A stretch of 64,000 nt of DNA from CAZQFV01 sp964592645. Lineage in GTDB: Bacteria > Chloroflexota > Chloroflexia > DTKN01. Shown here piece by piece: positions 1 through 7,963 of the stretch. The notes beneath the pieces were generated by a model that did no database searches, was not told the origin of the DNA, and saw only the letters and a program-made list of their open reading frames with translations. The translations under genes and the position numbers were made by a program. Where the stretch lies: assembly GCA_964592645.1 (NCBI GenBank), contig CAZQFV010000008.1, positions 62,001-126,000 on the forward strand. Reading direction: 5' to 3'. Positions within the stretch are counted from its first letter, which is position 1. Every line of letters starts with the position of its first letter.

Positions 1-1
1 G

Positions 2-430
2 GCCTCGTGGTTTGGCAGCCCGGTGTATCTCTGGCAGGTCCCCGAGGGGACGGCTGTCCACCAGTGGGAAACGGAGTGTATAGGGGGGGCCGCCTTCTCC
101 CCCGACGGCCAACTCCTGGCGACAAAGACGTCGTTTGATGAGATTGCGATATGGGAGGTGGCGAGCGGAGAGCGGCGGCGCACCCTGGCGGTGCCGGCGG
201 AGGGCGGGCTGGGGCTGGCCTTTTCTGCGGATGGATCTATCCTGGCCGGCGGCTCGAAGGGAGGGGCCATCTTCCTCTGGCGCGTCGACGACGGGACGCT
301 CCTGCGCACCTTGGAGGGCCATGTGGGCCTGATCACCGGCCTGGCTTTTTCCCTCGATGGACGCCGACTCTTCAGCGCCTCGGTCGATGGCACGGTGCGG
401 GTGTGGGGGTGCGTCGTGGCGTCTCGCTGA
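2..430 (+). CDS. WD40 repeat protein, C-terminal part (5' end outside window)
   Basis: The reading frame is open from the window edge to the TGA at 428-430, so the start lies upstream; the GTG at 23 is only the first possible internal start. At least three WD40-type blades are visible: FSPDGQLLA, FSADGSILAGG with FLWRV, and GHVGLITGLAFS followed by SVDGTVRVWG. This is the usual alternation of an SPDG turn and a closing W. WD40 propellers are protein-binding scaffolds; nothing here gives a specific partner. The protein ends abruptly after the last blade. Confidence 0.85.
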   Translation, partial: ASWFGSPVYLWQVPEGTAVHQWETECIGGAAFSPDGQLLATKTSFDEIAIWEVASGERRRTLAVPAEGGLGLAFSADGSILAGGSKGGAIFLWRVDDGTLLRTLEGHVGLITGLAFSLDGRRLFSASVDGTVRVWGCVVASR

Positions 431-487
431 TTGCGCAACGAGAGCGGGGTGTACGAGAGATGAGGGCAAAGAGCGGAGAGCTGCTAT

Positions 488-574
488 TGATCTCTGCCTA
501 GATCCCTAAAGCCGGTGCGCGCGGATTTTGGCTTCAAGGTAGTATAGCAAGCGGAGCAGGAGTCAGTAACTGAC
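488..574. repeat. Dispersed ~85-bp repeat, copy 1 of 3
   Basis: This stretch aligns end to end with 15220-15305 and 61760-61838 in the same orientation. Shared blocks include TAGATC, AAAGCCGGTGC-type, CGCGGATTT, CTTCAAGGTAGT and GCAGGAGT. It fills most of the gap between the WD40 gene and the DNA glycosylase gene. Its right end carries AGGAG at 558-562, which may act as the ribosome binding site of the next gene. No ORF is conserved in it. Confidence 0.85.
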
Positions 575-904
575 ATGCGCGTTTGGGATGTTCCGCCCGA
601 AATCCTCTGCCGCCAGCACCTGCTCGGCGAGCATCGCGAGATCCACGCGCTGTGGACGATCCTGACACAGGGCAAGAAAGGCTATGCCAACCATCCCGAG
701 ACGAAACGTTGGCGGGGCAAGGAGCGGGCCCTCTTTCGGCGCCACGAGCGGATCGTCGCCGAGATGCTGGCCCGCGGCTATCGGCACGGCACGCCCCTGG
801 ATCCTGCCGCGGCCTCGGGGCTGGATGTGCAGGAGGAATACGTGGATACGCCGGAGGAGCAGATCGAGATCCTGAGGCGCAAGAAGTGCGGCTGCCTAGT
901 CTGA
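575..904 (+). CDS. Pyrimidine dimer DNA glycosylase (T4 endonuclease V-like) family protein
   Basis: This 109-residue protein begins MRVWDVPPEILCRQHLLGEH, then has REIHALW, GKKGYANHPET and LFRRHERIVAEMLARGY. This layout resembles the short bacterial and archaeal members of the Pyr_excise (endonuclease V) family, where an N-terminal residue acts as nucleophile, an RQHLL/E-R segment contacts the abasic site and the HEE/HER helix follows. Such enzymes cut the glycosidic bond at UV-induced dimers. The stop codon overlaps the hemW start as TGATG, so translation is probably coupled. Family assignment is from memory of the motif pattern, without a database search. Confidence 0.7.
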   Translation: MRVWDVPPEILCRQHLLGEHREIHALWTILTQGKKGYANHPETKRWRGKERALFRRHERIVAEMLARGYRHGTPLDPAAASGLDVQEEYVDTPEEQIEILRRKKCGCLV

Positions 905-2112
905 TGGCCCAGGATGCAGGGTGCAAGATGCACGATACGGGATCGGCTGTGAGCTCGCCTTGGGATTTGCCCTACGGGCTGCACCTCTACCTGCACATCC
1001 CCTTTTGTCGCTCCAAGTGCCGGTACTGCGACTTTGTCTCGTACGCGGGGAGGGAAGGGCTTTTGGCGCCGTACGTCCAGGCGCTGTGCCGGGAGATATC
1101 CTGGATCGGCAGCCAGGTTCCGGCCGGCGATCGGGGAGCGAGGCCGACCCTCTACATCGGCGGCGGCACGCCCACGGTGTTGCCTCCGGCCGGCCTGGAA
1201 GAGATCCTGCGCGCCTGCGCCGCCGTGCTCGACCTGGACGGCGCCGAGATCACCGTTGAGGCCAACCCCGGCACGCTGTCCCAGGAGCATGTTCGCCTCC
1301 TCTGTTCCTGGGGCGTCAACAGGCTTTCGCTGGGCGCGCAGTCCTTCTCCCCGGATGCTCTGCGCCTGCTCGGGCGTATTCACAGCGTCGCCGAGGCCGA
1401 CCAATCGCTGGCCTGGGCCCGGCAGGCCGGCCGGCTCCAGGTCAACCTGGACCTCATCTTTGGCCTGCCGGGGCAGACGTTGGCCGATTGGCGGCGCGAC
1501 CTGGAGGAGGCGCTGGCCCGGGAACCCGATCACCTGTCGCTGTATGCCCTCTCGTTGGAGGAGGGGACCCCGTTGGCGGCGGCCGTGCTGTCCGGCGAGC
1601 TGCCCACGCCCGACGAGGACACCGCCGCGGAGATGTACCTCTGGGCAGAGGAGCGGCTGTCCGGCGCCGGCTACGAGCACTATGAGATCTCTAACTGGGC
1701 CAAACCCGGCTGCTGGTCGCGGCACAACATCGCCTACTGGCGCAACGAGGACTATACGGGCTGCGGGGCGGCGGCGCACTCGCACGCCGGCCGGCGGCGC
1801 TGGAGCAATACGGCCGCCGTGGAGGACTACATCGCCTCCCTGGAGAAGGGCCGGCTGCCGGTGGCCGGTGAGGAGGAGGTCGATACGCCCACGGCGATGG
1901 GTGAGACGATGATGCTGGGCCTGAGGCTGCTGGCCGGTGTGCCGTCCGCCGTGTTTGCTGCGCGCTATGGGGTGGAGCTGACCCTGGTGTACGGTCCCGT
2001 CCTGGAGGAGCTGGTCTCCCAGGGGCTGCTGGAAGTGGACACAGCCGGCGCGCGTCTGACCCAACGCGGCCGGCTGTTGGGCAACCAGGTCTTTGCCCGC
2101 TTTCTGCCCTGA
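904..2112 (+). CDS. hemW: Radical SAM heme chaperone HemW (coproporphyrinogen oxidase-like)
   Basis: The sequence has the radical SAM cluster motif CRSKCRYC inside HIPFCRSKCRYCDF, the GGGTPT substrate loop, the NPGT segment, RLSLGAQSF and the HemW-type end MGETMMLGLRLL. These place it with HemW, which handles heme delivery rather than the true HemN oxidase; HemN has a longer N-terminus. ATG 904 overlaps the upstream stop; ATG 928 is an equally good start and would remove an unusual leader. The length of about 400 residues is typical. A strong hairpin overlaps its stop codon. Confidence 0.9.
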   Translation: MAQDAGCKMHDTGSAVSSPWDLPYGLHLYLHIPFCRSKCRYCDFVSYAGREGLLAPYVQALCREISWIGSQVPAGDRGARPTLYIGGGTPTVLPPAGLEEILRACAAVLDLDGAEITVEANPGTLSQEHVRLLCSWGVNRLSLGAQSFSPDALRLLGRIHSVAEADQSLAWARQAGRLQVNLDLIFGLPGQTLADWRRDLEEALAREPDHLSLYALSLEEGTPLAAAVLSGELPTPDEDTAAEMYLWAEERLSGAGYEHYEISNWAKPGCWSRHNIAYWRNEDYTGCGAAAHSHAGRRRWSNTAAVEDYIASLEKGRLPVAGEEEVDTPTAMGETMMLGLRLLAGVPSAVFAARYGVELTLVYGPVLEELVSQGLLEVDTAGARLTQRGRLLGNQVFARFLP

Positions 2113-2128
2113 CGGGGTAGAAAGCGGG
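2096..2128 (+). terminator. Terminator hairpin overlapping the hemW stop codon
   Basis: CCCGCTTTCT (2096-2105) pairs perfectly with AGAAAGCGGG (2119-2128), with a further GCCC/GGGG pairing inside. It lies between the convergent hemW and ndk genes. There is no T-tract directly behind it, so termination may rely on the stem alone or serve both strands. Confidence 0.55.
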
Positions 2129-2160
2129 CGGTTGCTTGGGCCTTTGGCTGCTATGAAATC

Positions 2161-2691
2161 CTACTCGGGGAACCAGAGGCCGATCTCGTATTCGGCCTCC
2201 TCCACGGTCCCCGAGGCGTGGACCAGGTTGGCCACGGCGCGGTGCTCGGCGTTGGCCAGGTCCGGCGAGTCGATGGCATAGTCGGCGCGGATGGTGCCCG
2301 GGGCGGCAAAGAGCGGGATGGTGTCGCCGGCGATCTTGCGCACCACGTCGACGGCGTGGTTGCCGCGCAGGACCATGGCCACGACCGGCCCCGAGGTCAT
2401 AAAGTCGACCAGCCACACCTTGACCTTCTTGCCGATCTCCAGCGCGTCGGTGGTGCCTACCTCCTGGATCGGGTCCAGGCCGTAGGTCTGGTAGGTCTTT
2501 AGCGTCTTGCCGCCGACCTTGGTCAGCCACTCCTCGTCGCTGGGATAGTGCCGGATCATGAGGTCGGCCGTGGCCCGGCGCAGCTCCAGCCGCTCGATCT
2601 CCAGTCCGCAGCGCTCAAAGCGGGCGATGATCTCGCCGACCAGGCCGCGGCGCACGCCGTCCGGTTTGACGATGACCAGTGTTCGCTCCAT
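2161..2691 (-). CDS. ndk: Nucleoside diphosphate kinase
   Basis: It transfers the gamma phosphate between nucleoside tri- and diphosphates. Diagnostic features are MERTLVIVKPDGVRRG at the N-terminus, GPVVAMVLRGNHAV in the middle and NLVHASG, which carries the catalytic histidine. The protein has 176 residues, longer than the common 140-150, because of a 20-30 residue insertion around VGGKTLKTYQTYG seen in the longer-type NDKs. The start was chosen at ATG 2691 because GAGAGGAG precedes it; an in-frame extension upstream has no such site. It has its own promoter. Confidence 0.95.
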   Translation of the reverse strand: MERTLVIVKPDGVRRGLVGEIIARFERCGLEIERLELRRATADLMIRHYPSDEEWLTKVGGKTLKTYQTYGLDPIQEVGTTDALEIGKKVKVWLVDFMTSGPVVAMVLRGNHAVDVVRKIAGDTIPLFAAPGTIRADYAIDSPDLANAEHRAVANLVHASGTVEEAEYEIGLWFPE

Positions 2692-2731
2692 GATTTGCTC
2701 CTCTCGATAGGTCTTTTGTGCAACCCGGCGC

Positions 2732-2761
2732 ATTGTACCATACAGTGCGCCTTTTTGGCAA
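2732..2761 (-). promoter_or_regulatory. Putative sigma-70 promoter of ndk
   Basis: Read on the minus strand, TTGCCA is followed after 18 bp by TACAAT, about 40 bp ahead of the ndk start. Confidence 0.55.
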
Positions 2762-2774
2762 TTTGGGCAGAAGT

Positions 2775-2883
2775 CATCTCATAAACCACGAAGGCTCGAA
2801 GGCACGAAGGGTTCTTGTGAGTTCTTTTTCCGGTCTTCTTGGTGCCTTCGTGCCTTTGTGGTTATTTATGAGATGGGTTCTAG
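2775..2883. repeat. MITE-like inverted-repeat element (ACCACGAAGG type)
   Basis: The arms are 2775-2810 and 2845-2875. The outer ten bases CATCTCATAA match perfectly, and the inner parts share the motif GGCACGAAGG. The loop is about 34 bp. The right outer edge, 2858-2883, recurs at 43930-43956. There is no ORF of note. The edge sequence TTCTAG contains the stop codon of the PIG-L gene on the minus strand. Confidence 0.75.
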
Positions 2884-3593
2884 TCGGTGCCGGCGGGGGG
2901 TTCCAGGGTGAAGACCCGGAAAGCCTCGGCGTAGGCCAGGCCCTTTTCCCGCCCGCTCTCGGCGTTCCAGGCCCGGATCATTTCGCCGGGGTCCCAAGTG
3001 CCCATCTGGGAGGCGTGTCGGCGCAGGGCGGCAATTTTGAGCTCGATGGTGGTGCCGATGTCCACCCAGTGGTTGGGCTGGGAGTTGCCGTAGACATAGA
3101 GCTGCCGGATGCGGTGCGGGGGGCCGGCCTCGGGCCAGAGGAGCGGCATGGCGCAGGTTGGCGCGGCGGCGTCGATCGCTGCCTGACCCGCGGCGCGGTG
3201 ATCGGGGTGGTTGATGTAGTCGTCGCCGAAGAAGAGCACGGTGGGATCGATGCAGAGGAGCACGTCCGGGCGAAAGGCGCGGATGGCCCGGACGATGTCC
3301 CGGCGCAGGTCCAGCGTCGGCTGCAGCAGGCCGTCGTCGTAGCCCAGGAAGAGAACCTGCTGGACCCCCAGCATCTGGCAGGCCTCGCGCTGCTCGGCGC
3401 GGCGGATCTCGGCCAGCCGCTGGCGCGTCATCCCAGGCTCGTGCGAGCCGGCGTTGCCGTCGGTGCAGACGACATAAGCCACCCAGCAGCCGGCCCGCGC
3501 CCACAGGGCTACCGTGCCGGCGACGGTGAACTCGGCATCGTCGGGATGGGCGATGACGACCATGGCGGATTGCGGTATGGATGGATTGGGCAT
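2880..3593 (-). CDS. PIG-L/LmbE family deacetylase
   Basis: The zinc-binding signature AHPDDAE lies near the N-terminus and the partner motif NHPDHRAAG near residue 120, both typical of N-acetylglucosamine/PIG-L deacetylases acting on sugar conjugates such as mycothiol or bacillithiol precursors. The 237 residues match the family. ATG 3593 has GGAG six bases upstream and follows the lipoprotein stop by 34 bp, so the two genes probably form an operon. The substrate cannot be told from sequence. The stop codon falls inside the repeat element at 2858-2883. Confidence 0.88.
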   Translation of the reverse strand: MPNPSIPQSAMVVIAHPDDAEFTVAGTVALWARAGCWVAYVVCTDGNAGSHEPGMTRQRLAEIRRAEQREACQMLGVQQVLFLGYDDGLLQPTLDLRRDIVRAIRAFRPDVLLCIDPTVLFFGDDYINHPDHRAAGQAAIDAAAPTCAMPLLWPEAGPPHRIRQLYVYGNSQPNHWVDIGTTIELKIAALRRHASQMGTWDPGEMIRAWNAESGREKGLAYAEAFRVFTLEPPAGTD

Positions 3594-3627
3594 GGGTTTC
3601 TCCGTGGTGGGGCCATCAGGGGGAACG

Positions 3628-4008
3628 TCAGGGGCGCTGCTTGTTGGGCTGCGGCGTCGGTAGGGGGATCATCCCCGTGCAGTCCACAATCTTGAAGGGG
3701 CCGGACGATTCGCCCTCCTTGAACACCTGGCCGTCGATCAGCACGCGGCATTTGACGGTGCCCTCGGCGGTCTTGTTGACCGCGCGCAGTGTCAGGATGG
3801 TCCCCTGCTGGGCCTGCAGTTCGTAGCTCCAGGGCCCCTGGATGTCGCGCTGCTCAAGGGCGCCGGTGGCGTTGCGGTAGGTGACGGCGATGATTGCGGC
3901 GGTGCCGCTGACCTCGTAGCGCACGTTGACCGTTTTGGCTTCGCAGCCGGCCAGGAGCAGCCAGGCCAGCAGGAGCAGCACCGATTCGCGGCGTGGGAAG
4001 CGGGGCAT
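3628..4008 (-). CDS. MmpS-like lipoprotein
   Basis: This 126-residue protein has a short signal ending LLLAGC, so it should be lipidated at Cys. The mature part reads VRYEVSGTA, AVTYRNATG, WSYELQAQQG and CRVLIDGQVFKEGESSG, and ends with a second conserved Cys. The order closely resembles the small MmpS/MmpS-like extracytoplasmic domain known from actinobacterial transport accessory proteins. No RND transporter lies nearby. GGAGG precedes ATG 4008. It is the first gene of a two-gene unit with the PIG-L deacetylase. Confidence 0.7.
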   Translation of the reverse strand: MPRFPRRESVLLLLAWLLLAGCEAKTVNVRYEVSGTAAIIAVTYRNATGALEQRDIQGPWSYELQAQQGTILTLRAVNKTAEGTVKCRVLIDGQVFKEGESSGPFKIVDCTGMIPLPTPQPNKQRP

Positions 4009-4067
4009 TGCGCACCTCCGGTTTTCAGGAGACGTACTCCGCGATCTGGGTATCGGGAGATGGATCT

Positions 4068-4096
4068 ATTCTACCACGTCTGCTGGCGGCGAGCAA
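4068..4096 (-). promoter_or_regulatory. Putative promoter of the MmpS-like/PIG-L unit
   Basis: On the minus strand TTGCTC is followed after 17 bp by TAGAAT, about 60 bp ahead of the lipoprotein start. Confidence 0.55.
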
Positions 4097-4152
4097 GTGC
4101 GGAAGGTACGCCGCCGACAGGCCCGGCAGGGTGATCTCGGGCGCGGGGTTGC

Positions 4153-4181
4153 TTGTCTTTAGGCCGGGATGGTAGTATACT
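4153..4181 (+). promoter_or_regulatory. Putative promoter of the HAD hydrolase gene
   Basis: TTGTCT, 17 bp, TATACT. The start codon of the gene at 4199 lies only 17 bp beyond the -10 box, so the leader would be very short. Confidence 0.55.
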
Positions 4182-4198
4182 CCTGCGGGAGGTCGACC

Positions 4199-4912
4199 AT
4201 GCTGTGTGCGCTCACCTTTGATTTTTGGGGGACGCTGTACCAGGGGGACACAGTGCGTCCGTACCGGCTGGCGCTGTTGGGCGAGGCGCTGGCCGGCGCG
4301 GGGCAGGCGCGTTCCCCGGAGGATCTCGAAGCCGCCTATGCCCACTGCTGGCGGGTGCTGGACCGGCTGTGGTTGGAAGAGCACCGCTCGATCACGGTGG
4401 AACGGTGGCTGGAGGAGATGCTCCTTTTCCTAAGAGCGGAGGTAGACGAGGCTGCACGGTCTGCCCTCTACCGCCCCATCCAGGACGCGCTCCTGGAGCA
4501 TCCTCCGCGCTTGGTCCCCGGGGTGAGGGAGGTGCTGCCGCGGCTGGCCCGGCGCTTCCGCCTGGGGCTGATCTCCGATGTCGGGCTGAGCCCCGGCCGC
4601 GTCCTGCGCGAGCTGCTGCGTCGAGACGGGCTGTTGGACTGTTTCCGGGTCACGACCTTTTCCGACGAAAGCGGTGTGACCAAGCCGCTGCCCGAGGCCT
4701 TTCTGCGCACCCTGGCCGCCCTGGATGTGCCGCCGGCCCAGGCGGCGCACATCGGCGACCTGCCGGAGACCGACCTTGCCGGGGCCCGTGGTGTGGGCAT
4801 GCGGGCTGTCCTCTTTCTCGGGGTGAGCCACCGCGAGGACGGGCTAGAGATGGCCGATGCGGCCTTTGTCGACTACGCCGAGCTCGAGGACCTGTTGCGC
4901 AGGCTGGGGTAG
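4199..4912 (+). CDS. HAD-superfamily hydrolase (subfamily IA)
   Basis: The four HAD motifs are present: DFWGTL (motif I, nucleophile Asp; the usual second Asp is replaced by Trp-Gly, as in many dehalogenase-like members), LISDVG (motif II), TKPLPEAF with Lys (motif III) and HIGDLPETDLAGARGVGM (motif IV). The helical cap between residues 15 and 95 fits subfamily IA. The start at ATG 4199 has GGGAGG upstream; an earlier in-frame start lies inside the promoter. The substrate is unknown. The 237-residue length is normal. Confidence 0.85.
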   Translation: MLCALTFDFWGTLYQGDTVRPYRLALLGEALAGAGQARSPEDLEAAYAHCWRVLDRLWLEEHRSITVERWLEEMLLFLRAEVDEAARSALYRPIQDALLEHPPRLVPGVREVLPRLARRFRLGLISDVGLSPGRVLRELLRRDGLLDCFRVTTFSDESGVTKPLPEAFLRTLAALDVPPAQAAHIGDLPETDLAGARGVGMRAVLFLGVSHREDGLEMADAAFVDYAELEDLLRRLG

Positions 4913-4952
4913 GGGTGGGCCTTCTACCTGCGCCTTCTTGGCGAAACAACGG

Positions 4953-4981
4953 TTGTCTTTCTCTCGTATGTATGATAGAAT
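4953..4981 (+). promoter_or_regulatory. Putative promoter of the nfeD-slipin operon
   Basis: TTGTCT, 17 bp, TAGAAT, 27 bp ahead of the nfeD start. Confidence 0.55.
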
Positions 4982-5008
4982 GACTCTGCCAGATACCTGG
5001 AGGAGGCC

Positions 5009-6337
5009 ATGCGCGGTAAATCCCGGCCCTTTGTGCGTCTGGTTCCCTTGTCTCTTGTTCTGTTGGCGGCGTTGGTCCTGCCTGTTCCGGCAACGGCCCA
5101 GGGGCCGCGCGTCGACGTGCTCACGGTCGAGGGGGTGATCACGCCGGTGGTGGCCGACTACCTGGCGGGGGGAATTCGCGCCGCCGAGCAGGAAGGGGCC
5201 GCCGCGGTGATCATCCAGATGGATACCCCCGGCGGCTTGGCCGAGGCGACCTGGGCGATTGTCCGCACGATCTCGAACGCCGCGGTGCCGGTTGTCGTCT
5301 ATGTCTGCCCACAGGGGGCGCGGGCGGCCTCGGCCGGGGTCTATATCACCTATGCCGCCCATGTGGCGGCGATGGCCCCCAAGACGCGTATCGGTGCGGC
5401 CACGCCGGTGTCCATCGGGGACGGCGGCCAGGCAGGAGAACTCTTGCCCGAGATGAAACGCAAGGTGGAGGAGGATGCCCTGGCCGGCCTGCGGGCCTCC
5501 GCCCAGGCCCACGGCCGCAACGTGGACTGGGCCGAGCGGGCCGTGCGCGAGGCCGCTTCCGCCACCGACGGCGAGGCCCGCGATCTGGGGGTCGTCGAGA
5601 TCATCGCCAACGATATGGGCGACCTGCTCCGGCAGTTGGACGGCCGAACGGTGGCGCTGGCCTCCGGCCGGCAGGTGACGTTGCGGACGGCCGGCGCCGC
5701 CCTGAACCCGCGGCCGATGTCCTTCCTGGGTCGCTTCCTGGTGATCCTCACCGACCCGACCGTGGCCTATCTGCTGCTGGGCGCCGGGCTGCTCGGCCTG
5801 TGGGTGGAGATCTCTAACCCCGGGGTCTCCCTGCCTGGACTCCTGGGCGGCGTCTGCATCGTCCTGGGACTCTACGGCATGGGTACCCTGCAGGTCAACT
5901 GGGCCGGCGTGCTGCTCATCGTTTTTGCCTTTGTCCTTTTCGCCTTCGATCTCTTTACCCCCACCCATTTCGTGCTCACCACAGGAGGCGTAGTGGCCCT
6001 GCTGATGGGATCGCTGCTACTGGTGAACTCCTCGGAGCCCTACCTGCGCATCGAGCTGTGGGCCGTCTTGGCGCTGCTCGGCACGGTGATCGTGCTGATG
6101 GCCGTCGGGATCGCCCTGGCTGTCCGCCGGCTTCGGCAGACCAAGGTCTCCGGCATCGAGTCGTTGGTCGGGGAGGTCGGTGTGGCCCGCCAGGACCTGA
6201 CGCCGGCCGGCCTGGTCTTTGTCGATGGCGCCCTCTGGCAGGCCCAGGCCGAGGATGCCCCCCTCCCGGCAGGTACGCAGGTCGAGGTCCTCTCCGTGGA
6301 AGGGCTGCTCCTGCGCGTGCGTCGGTACCAAGCGTAG
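5009..6337 (+). CDS. NfeD-type membrane serine protease (ClpP class)
   Basis: The protein has a signal peptide (residues 1-30) and then a ClpP/crotonase-fold protease domain with MDTPGGLAEATWAIV, YVCPQGARAASAGVYI (Ser nucleophile in the ASAG segment) and a later Lys. After it come four or five membrane helices (about residues 235-370, including GLLGLWVEISNPGVSLPGLLG) and a C-terminal OB-fold NfeD domain with SLVGEVGVARQDLTPAGLVFVDGALW. The full-length architecture is that of NfeD1b. These proteases cleave hydrophobic regions of stomatin-like partners, and the slipin gene follows directly. AGGAGG precedes ATG 5009. Confidence 0.93.
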   Translation: MRGKSRPFVRLVPLSLVLLAALVLPVPATAQGPRVDVLTVEGVITPVVADYLAGGIRAAEQEGAAAVIIQMDTPGGLAEATWAIVRTISNAAVPVVVYVCPQGARAASAGVYITYAAHVAAMAPKTRIGAATPVSIGDGGQAGELLPEMKRKVEEDALAGLRASAQAHGRNVDWAERAVREAASATDGEARDLGVVEIIANDMGDLLRQLDGRTVALASGRQVTLRTAGAALNPRPMSFLGRFLVILTDPTVAYLLLGAGLLGLWVEISNPGVSLPGLLGGVCIVLGLYGMGTLQVNWAGVLLIVFAFVLFAFDLFTPTHFVLTTGGVVALLMGSLLLVNSSEPYLRIELWAVLALLGTVIVLMAVGIALAVRRLRQTKVSGIESLVGEVGVARQDLTPAGLVFVDGALWQAQAEDAPLPAGTQVEVLSVEGLLLRVRRYQA

Positions 6338-6399
6338 CCGGAGCGTCCGGCTGTGTCGAGCGTAGGCCATTGTAGTTTCCATAACAAAAGGAGGTTTCC

Positions 6400-7179
6400 A
6401 TGAGTGTAGGCACAGTCATCCTGATCGTCATCGGCGTCATCGTCCTATGGCTTCTTATGAGCGCCATCCGGGTCTGCAAGGAGTACGAGCGCCTGGTGGT
6501 CTTCTTCTGGGGCCGCTTCTCCGGCGTCCGTGGGCCGGGCCTGGTCCTGATCGTTCCCTTCTTCGAGCGGGTCGAGCGGCGGGTGGACATGCGCATCCTG
6601 ACTATGGATGTGCCGGCCCAGGAGATCATCACCCACGATAACGTCACGATCAAGGTCAATGCCGTCCTCTACTTCAAGGTGGTCGACCCCAAGAAGGCGG
6701 TCATCAACGTGGCCAACTACGTGGCCGCCTGTATGCAGATTGCCCAGACGACGCTGCGCGATGTCGTCGGCCAGTCGGAGCTGGACGAACTGCTGGCCCA
6801 CCGCGACCAGATCAACGCTCGCCTACAGACGATCATCGACGAGCTGACCGAGACCTGGGGCGTCAAGGTGACCATCGTGGCCATCAAGGATGTCGAGCTG
6901 CCGGCCGGCATGCAGCGGGCCATGGCCAAGCAGGCCGAGGCCGAGCGCGAGAAGCGGGCCAAGATCATCCACGCCGAGGGCGAGTACCAGGCCGCCCAGC
7001 AGTTGACCGAGGCCGCCCGGACCCTGGGCGCCGTCCCCTCGGCCATGCAGCTACGCTACCTGCAGACTTTGACGGAAATCGCCGTGGAAAAGAACTCGAC
7101 CATCCTCTTCCCTCTGCCGATGGATCTCATTACTCCCTTCCTGCAGAAGGCGGTGGGGCTGGAGAAGGCGGAGGGCTAG
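6400..7179 (+). CDS. Slipin/stomatin-like SPFH (band 7) protein
   Basis: An N-terminal membrane helix (residues 3-22) is followed by RVCKEYERLVVFFWGRF, PGLVLIVPFFERVERRVDMR, VPAQEIITHDNVTIKVNAVLY and AMAKQAEAEREKRAKIIHAEGE, the usual SPFH domain and coiled coil. The 259 residues match bacterial slipins. It sits 62 bp after nfeD with AGGAGG before its ATG, the classic NfeD-slipin pair that organises membrane microdomains. The hydrophobic C-terminal segment FPLPMDLITPFLQ resembles the region NfeD proteases cut. Confidence 0.93.
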   Translation: MSVGTVILIVIGVIVLWLLMSAIRVCKEYERLVVFFWGRFSGVRGPGLVLIVPFFERVERRVDMRILTMDVPAQEIITHDNVTIKVNAVLYFKVVDPKKAVINVANYVAACMQIAQTTLRDVVGQSELDELLAHRDQINARLQTIIDELTETWGVKVTIVAIKDVELPAGMQRAMAKQAEAEREKRAKIIHAEGEYQAAQQLTEAARTLGAVPSAMQLRYLQTLTEIAVEKNSTILFPLPMDLITPFLQKAVGLEKAEG

Positions 7180-7959
7180 ATGTCGTCTGCCGGGCAGGGG
7201 GACCCCTCCCCGTTCGCGGAATGGCGCGGCGAGGTGGGCTGTTTGCTTCTACATGGTTTCCCCGGTTCGCCGGCCGAGGTGCGCGAACTGGGCGCCTACT
7301 TGGGGCAGCAGGGGGTCAGCGTGGTGGCCCCCTGCTTGCCCGGTTTTGGCGAGCGCCCCGAGTCCCTCCGGGGCGTCCGCTGGGGCGATTGGCTGCGGGC
7401 GGCCGCCCAGGGACTGCGCCGGCTTCGTGAGCGCTGCCAATGGGTCTATGCGGCCGGCCTCTCGATGGGCGCCATGCTCTCCCTCTACCTGGCGGCCGAG
7501 GTCCCCTTGCAGGGCGTGGCCCTCGTTTCGCCGGCCGTGGCCCTGCGCAACCCCCTGTCGCGGCTGATTCCCCTGGCCCGCTACCTGGTGCGCTGGTACG
7601 ATATCGGCACGGACGGCGACCTGGTCGACCCCGCCGCGCCGCAACGCCAGTGGTACTATACGCGCGTGCCGGGAGCCGCCGTCGGCGAGATGTACCAGTT
7701 GCTGCGCAACGCCTGGCGGGTGGCGCCGTATGTGCGGGTGCCGGCCCTGTTGATCCAGAGCCGCAGCGATGCCGTGCTCCGCCCTGCGGGCGCTGTCGCC
7801 CTGCTGCAACGGCTCGGCTCGCCGGACAAGCGCCTGGACTGGATCGAGCGGTCGGGCCACAACATCCTGGTCGATGCCGAGCGCGAGCGGGCCTTTGTCG
7901 AGGTTCACCGCTTCATCTGTGAGACCACGGCCTCGCAGCGCGAGCGGCTTCAGGAGTAG
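7180..7959 (+). CDS. Alpha/beta hydrolase, carboxylesterase/monoacylglycerol lipase type (paralog A)
   Basis: An oxyanion segment GCLLLHGFPGSPAEVRELG is followed by the nucleophile elbow GLSMGA, the acid around SRSDAVL and the base SGHNIL, the layout of Est30-type carboxylesterases. The ATG directly abuts the slipin stop, so it belongs to the NfeD-slipin transcript. It is about half identical by eye to the next gene over its whole length. A role in membrane lipid or acyl ester turnover is plausible from context, but no substrate is indicated. Confidence 0.88.
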   Translation: MSSAGQGDPSPFAEWRGEVGCLLLHGFPGSPAEVRELGAYLGQQGVSVVAPCLPGFGERPESLRGVRWGDWLRAAAQGLRRLRERCQWVYAAGLSMGAMLSLYLAAEVPLQGVALVSPAVALRNPLSRLIPLARYLVRWYDIGTDGDLVDPAAPQRQWYYTRVPGAAVGEMYQLLRNAWRVAPYVRVPALLIQSRSDAVLRPAGAVALLQRLGSPDKRLDWIERSGHNILVDAERERAFVEVHRFICETTASQRERLQE

Positions 7960-7963
7960 CGCC

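Noticed and set aside
583..903. N-terminal extension of hemW reading back through the DNA glycosylase gene
   Set aside because: The extension is Arg/Ala/Gly-rich out-of-frame translation of the upstream gene; HemW starts shortly before HIPFC.
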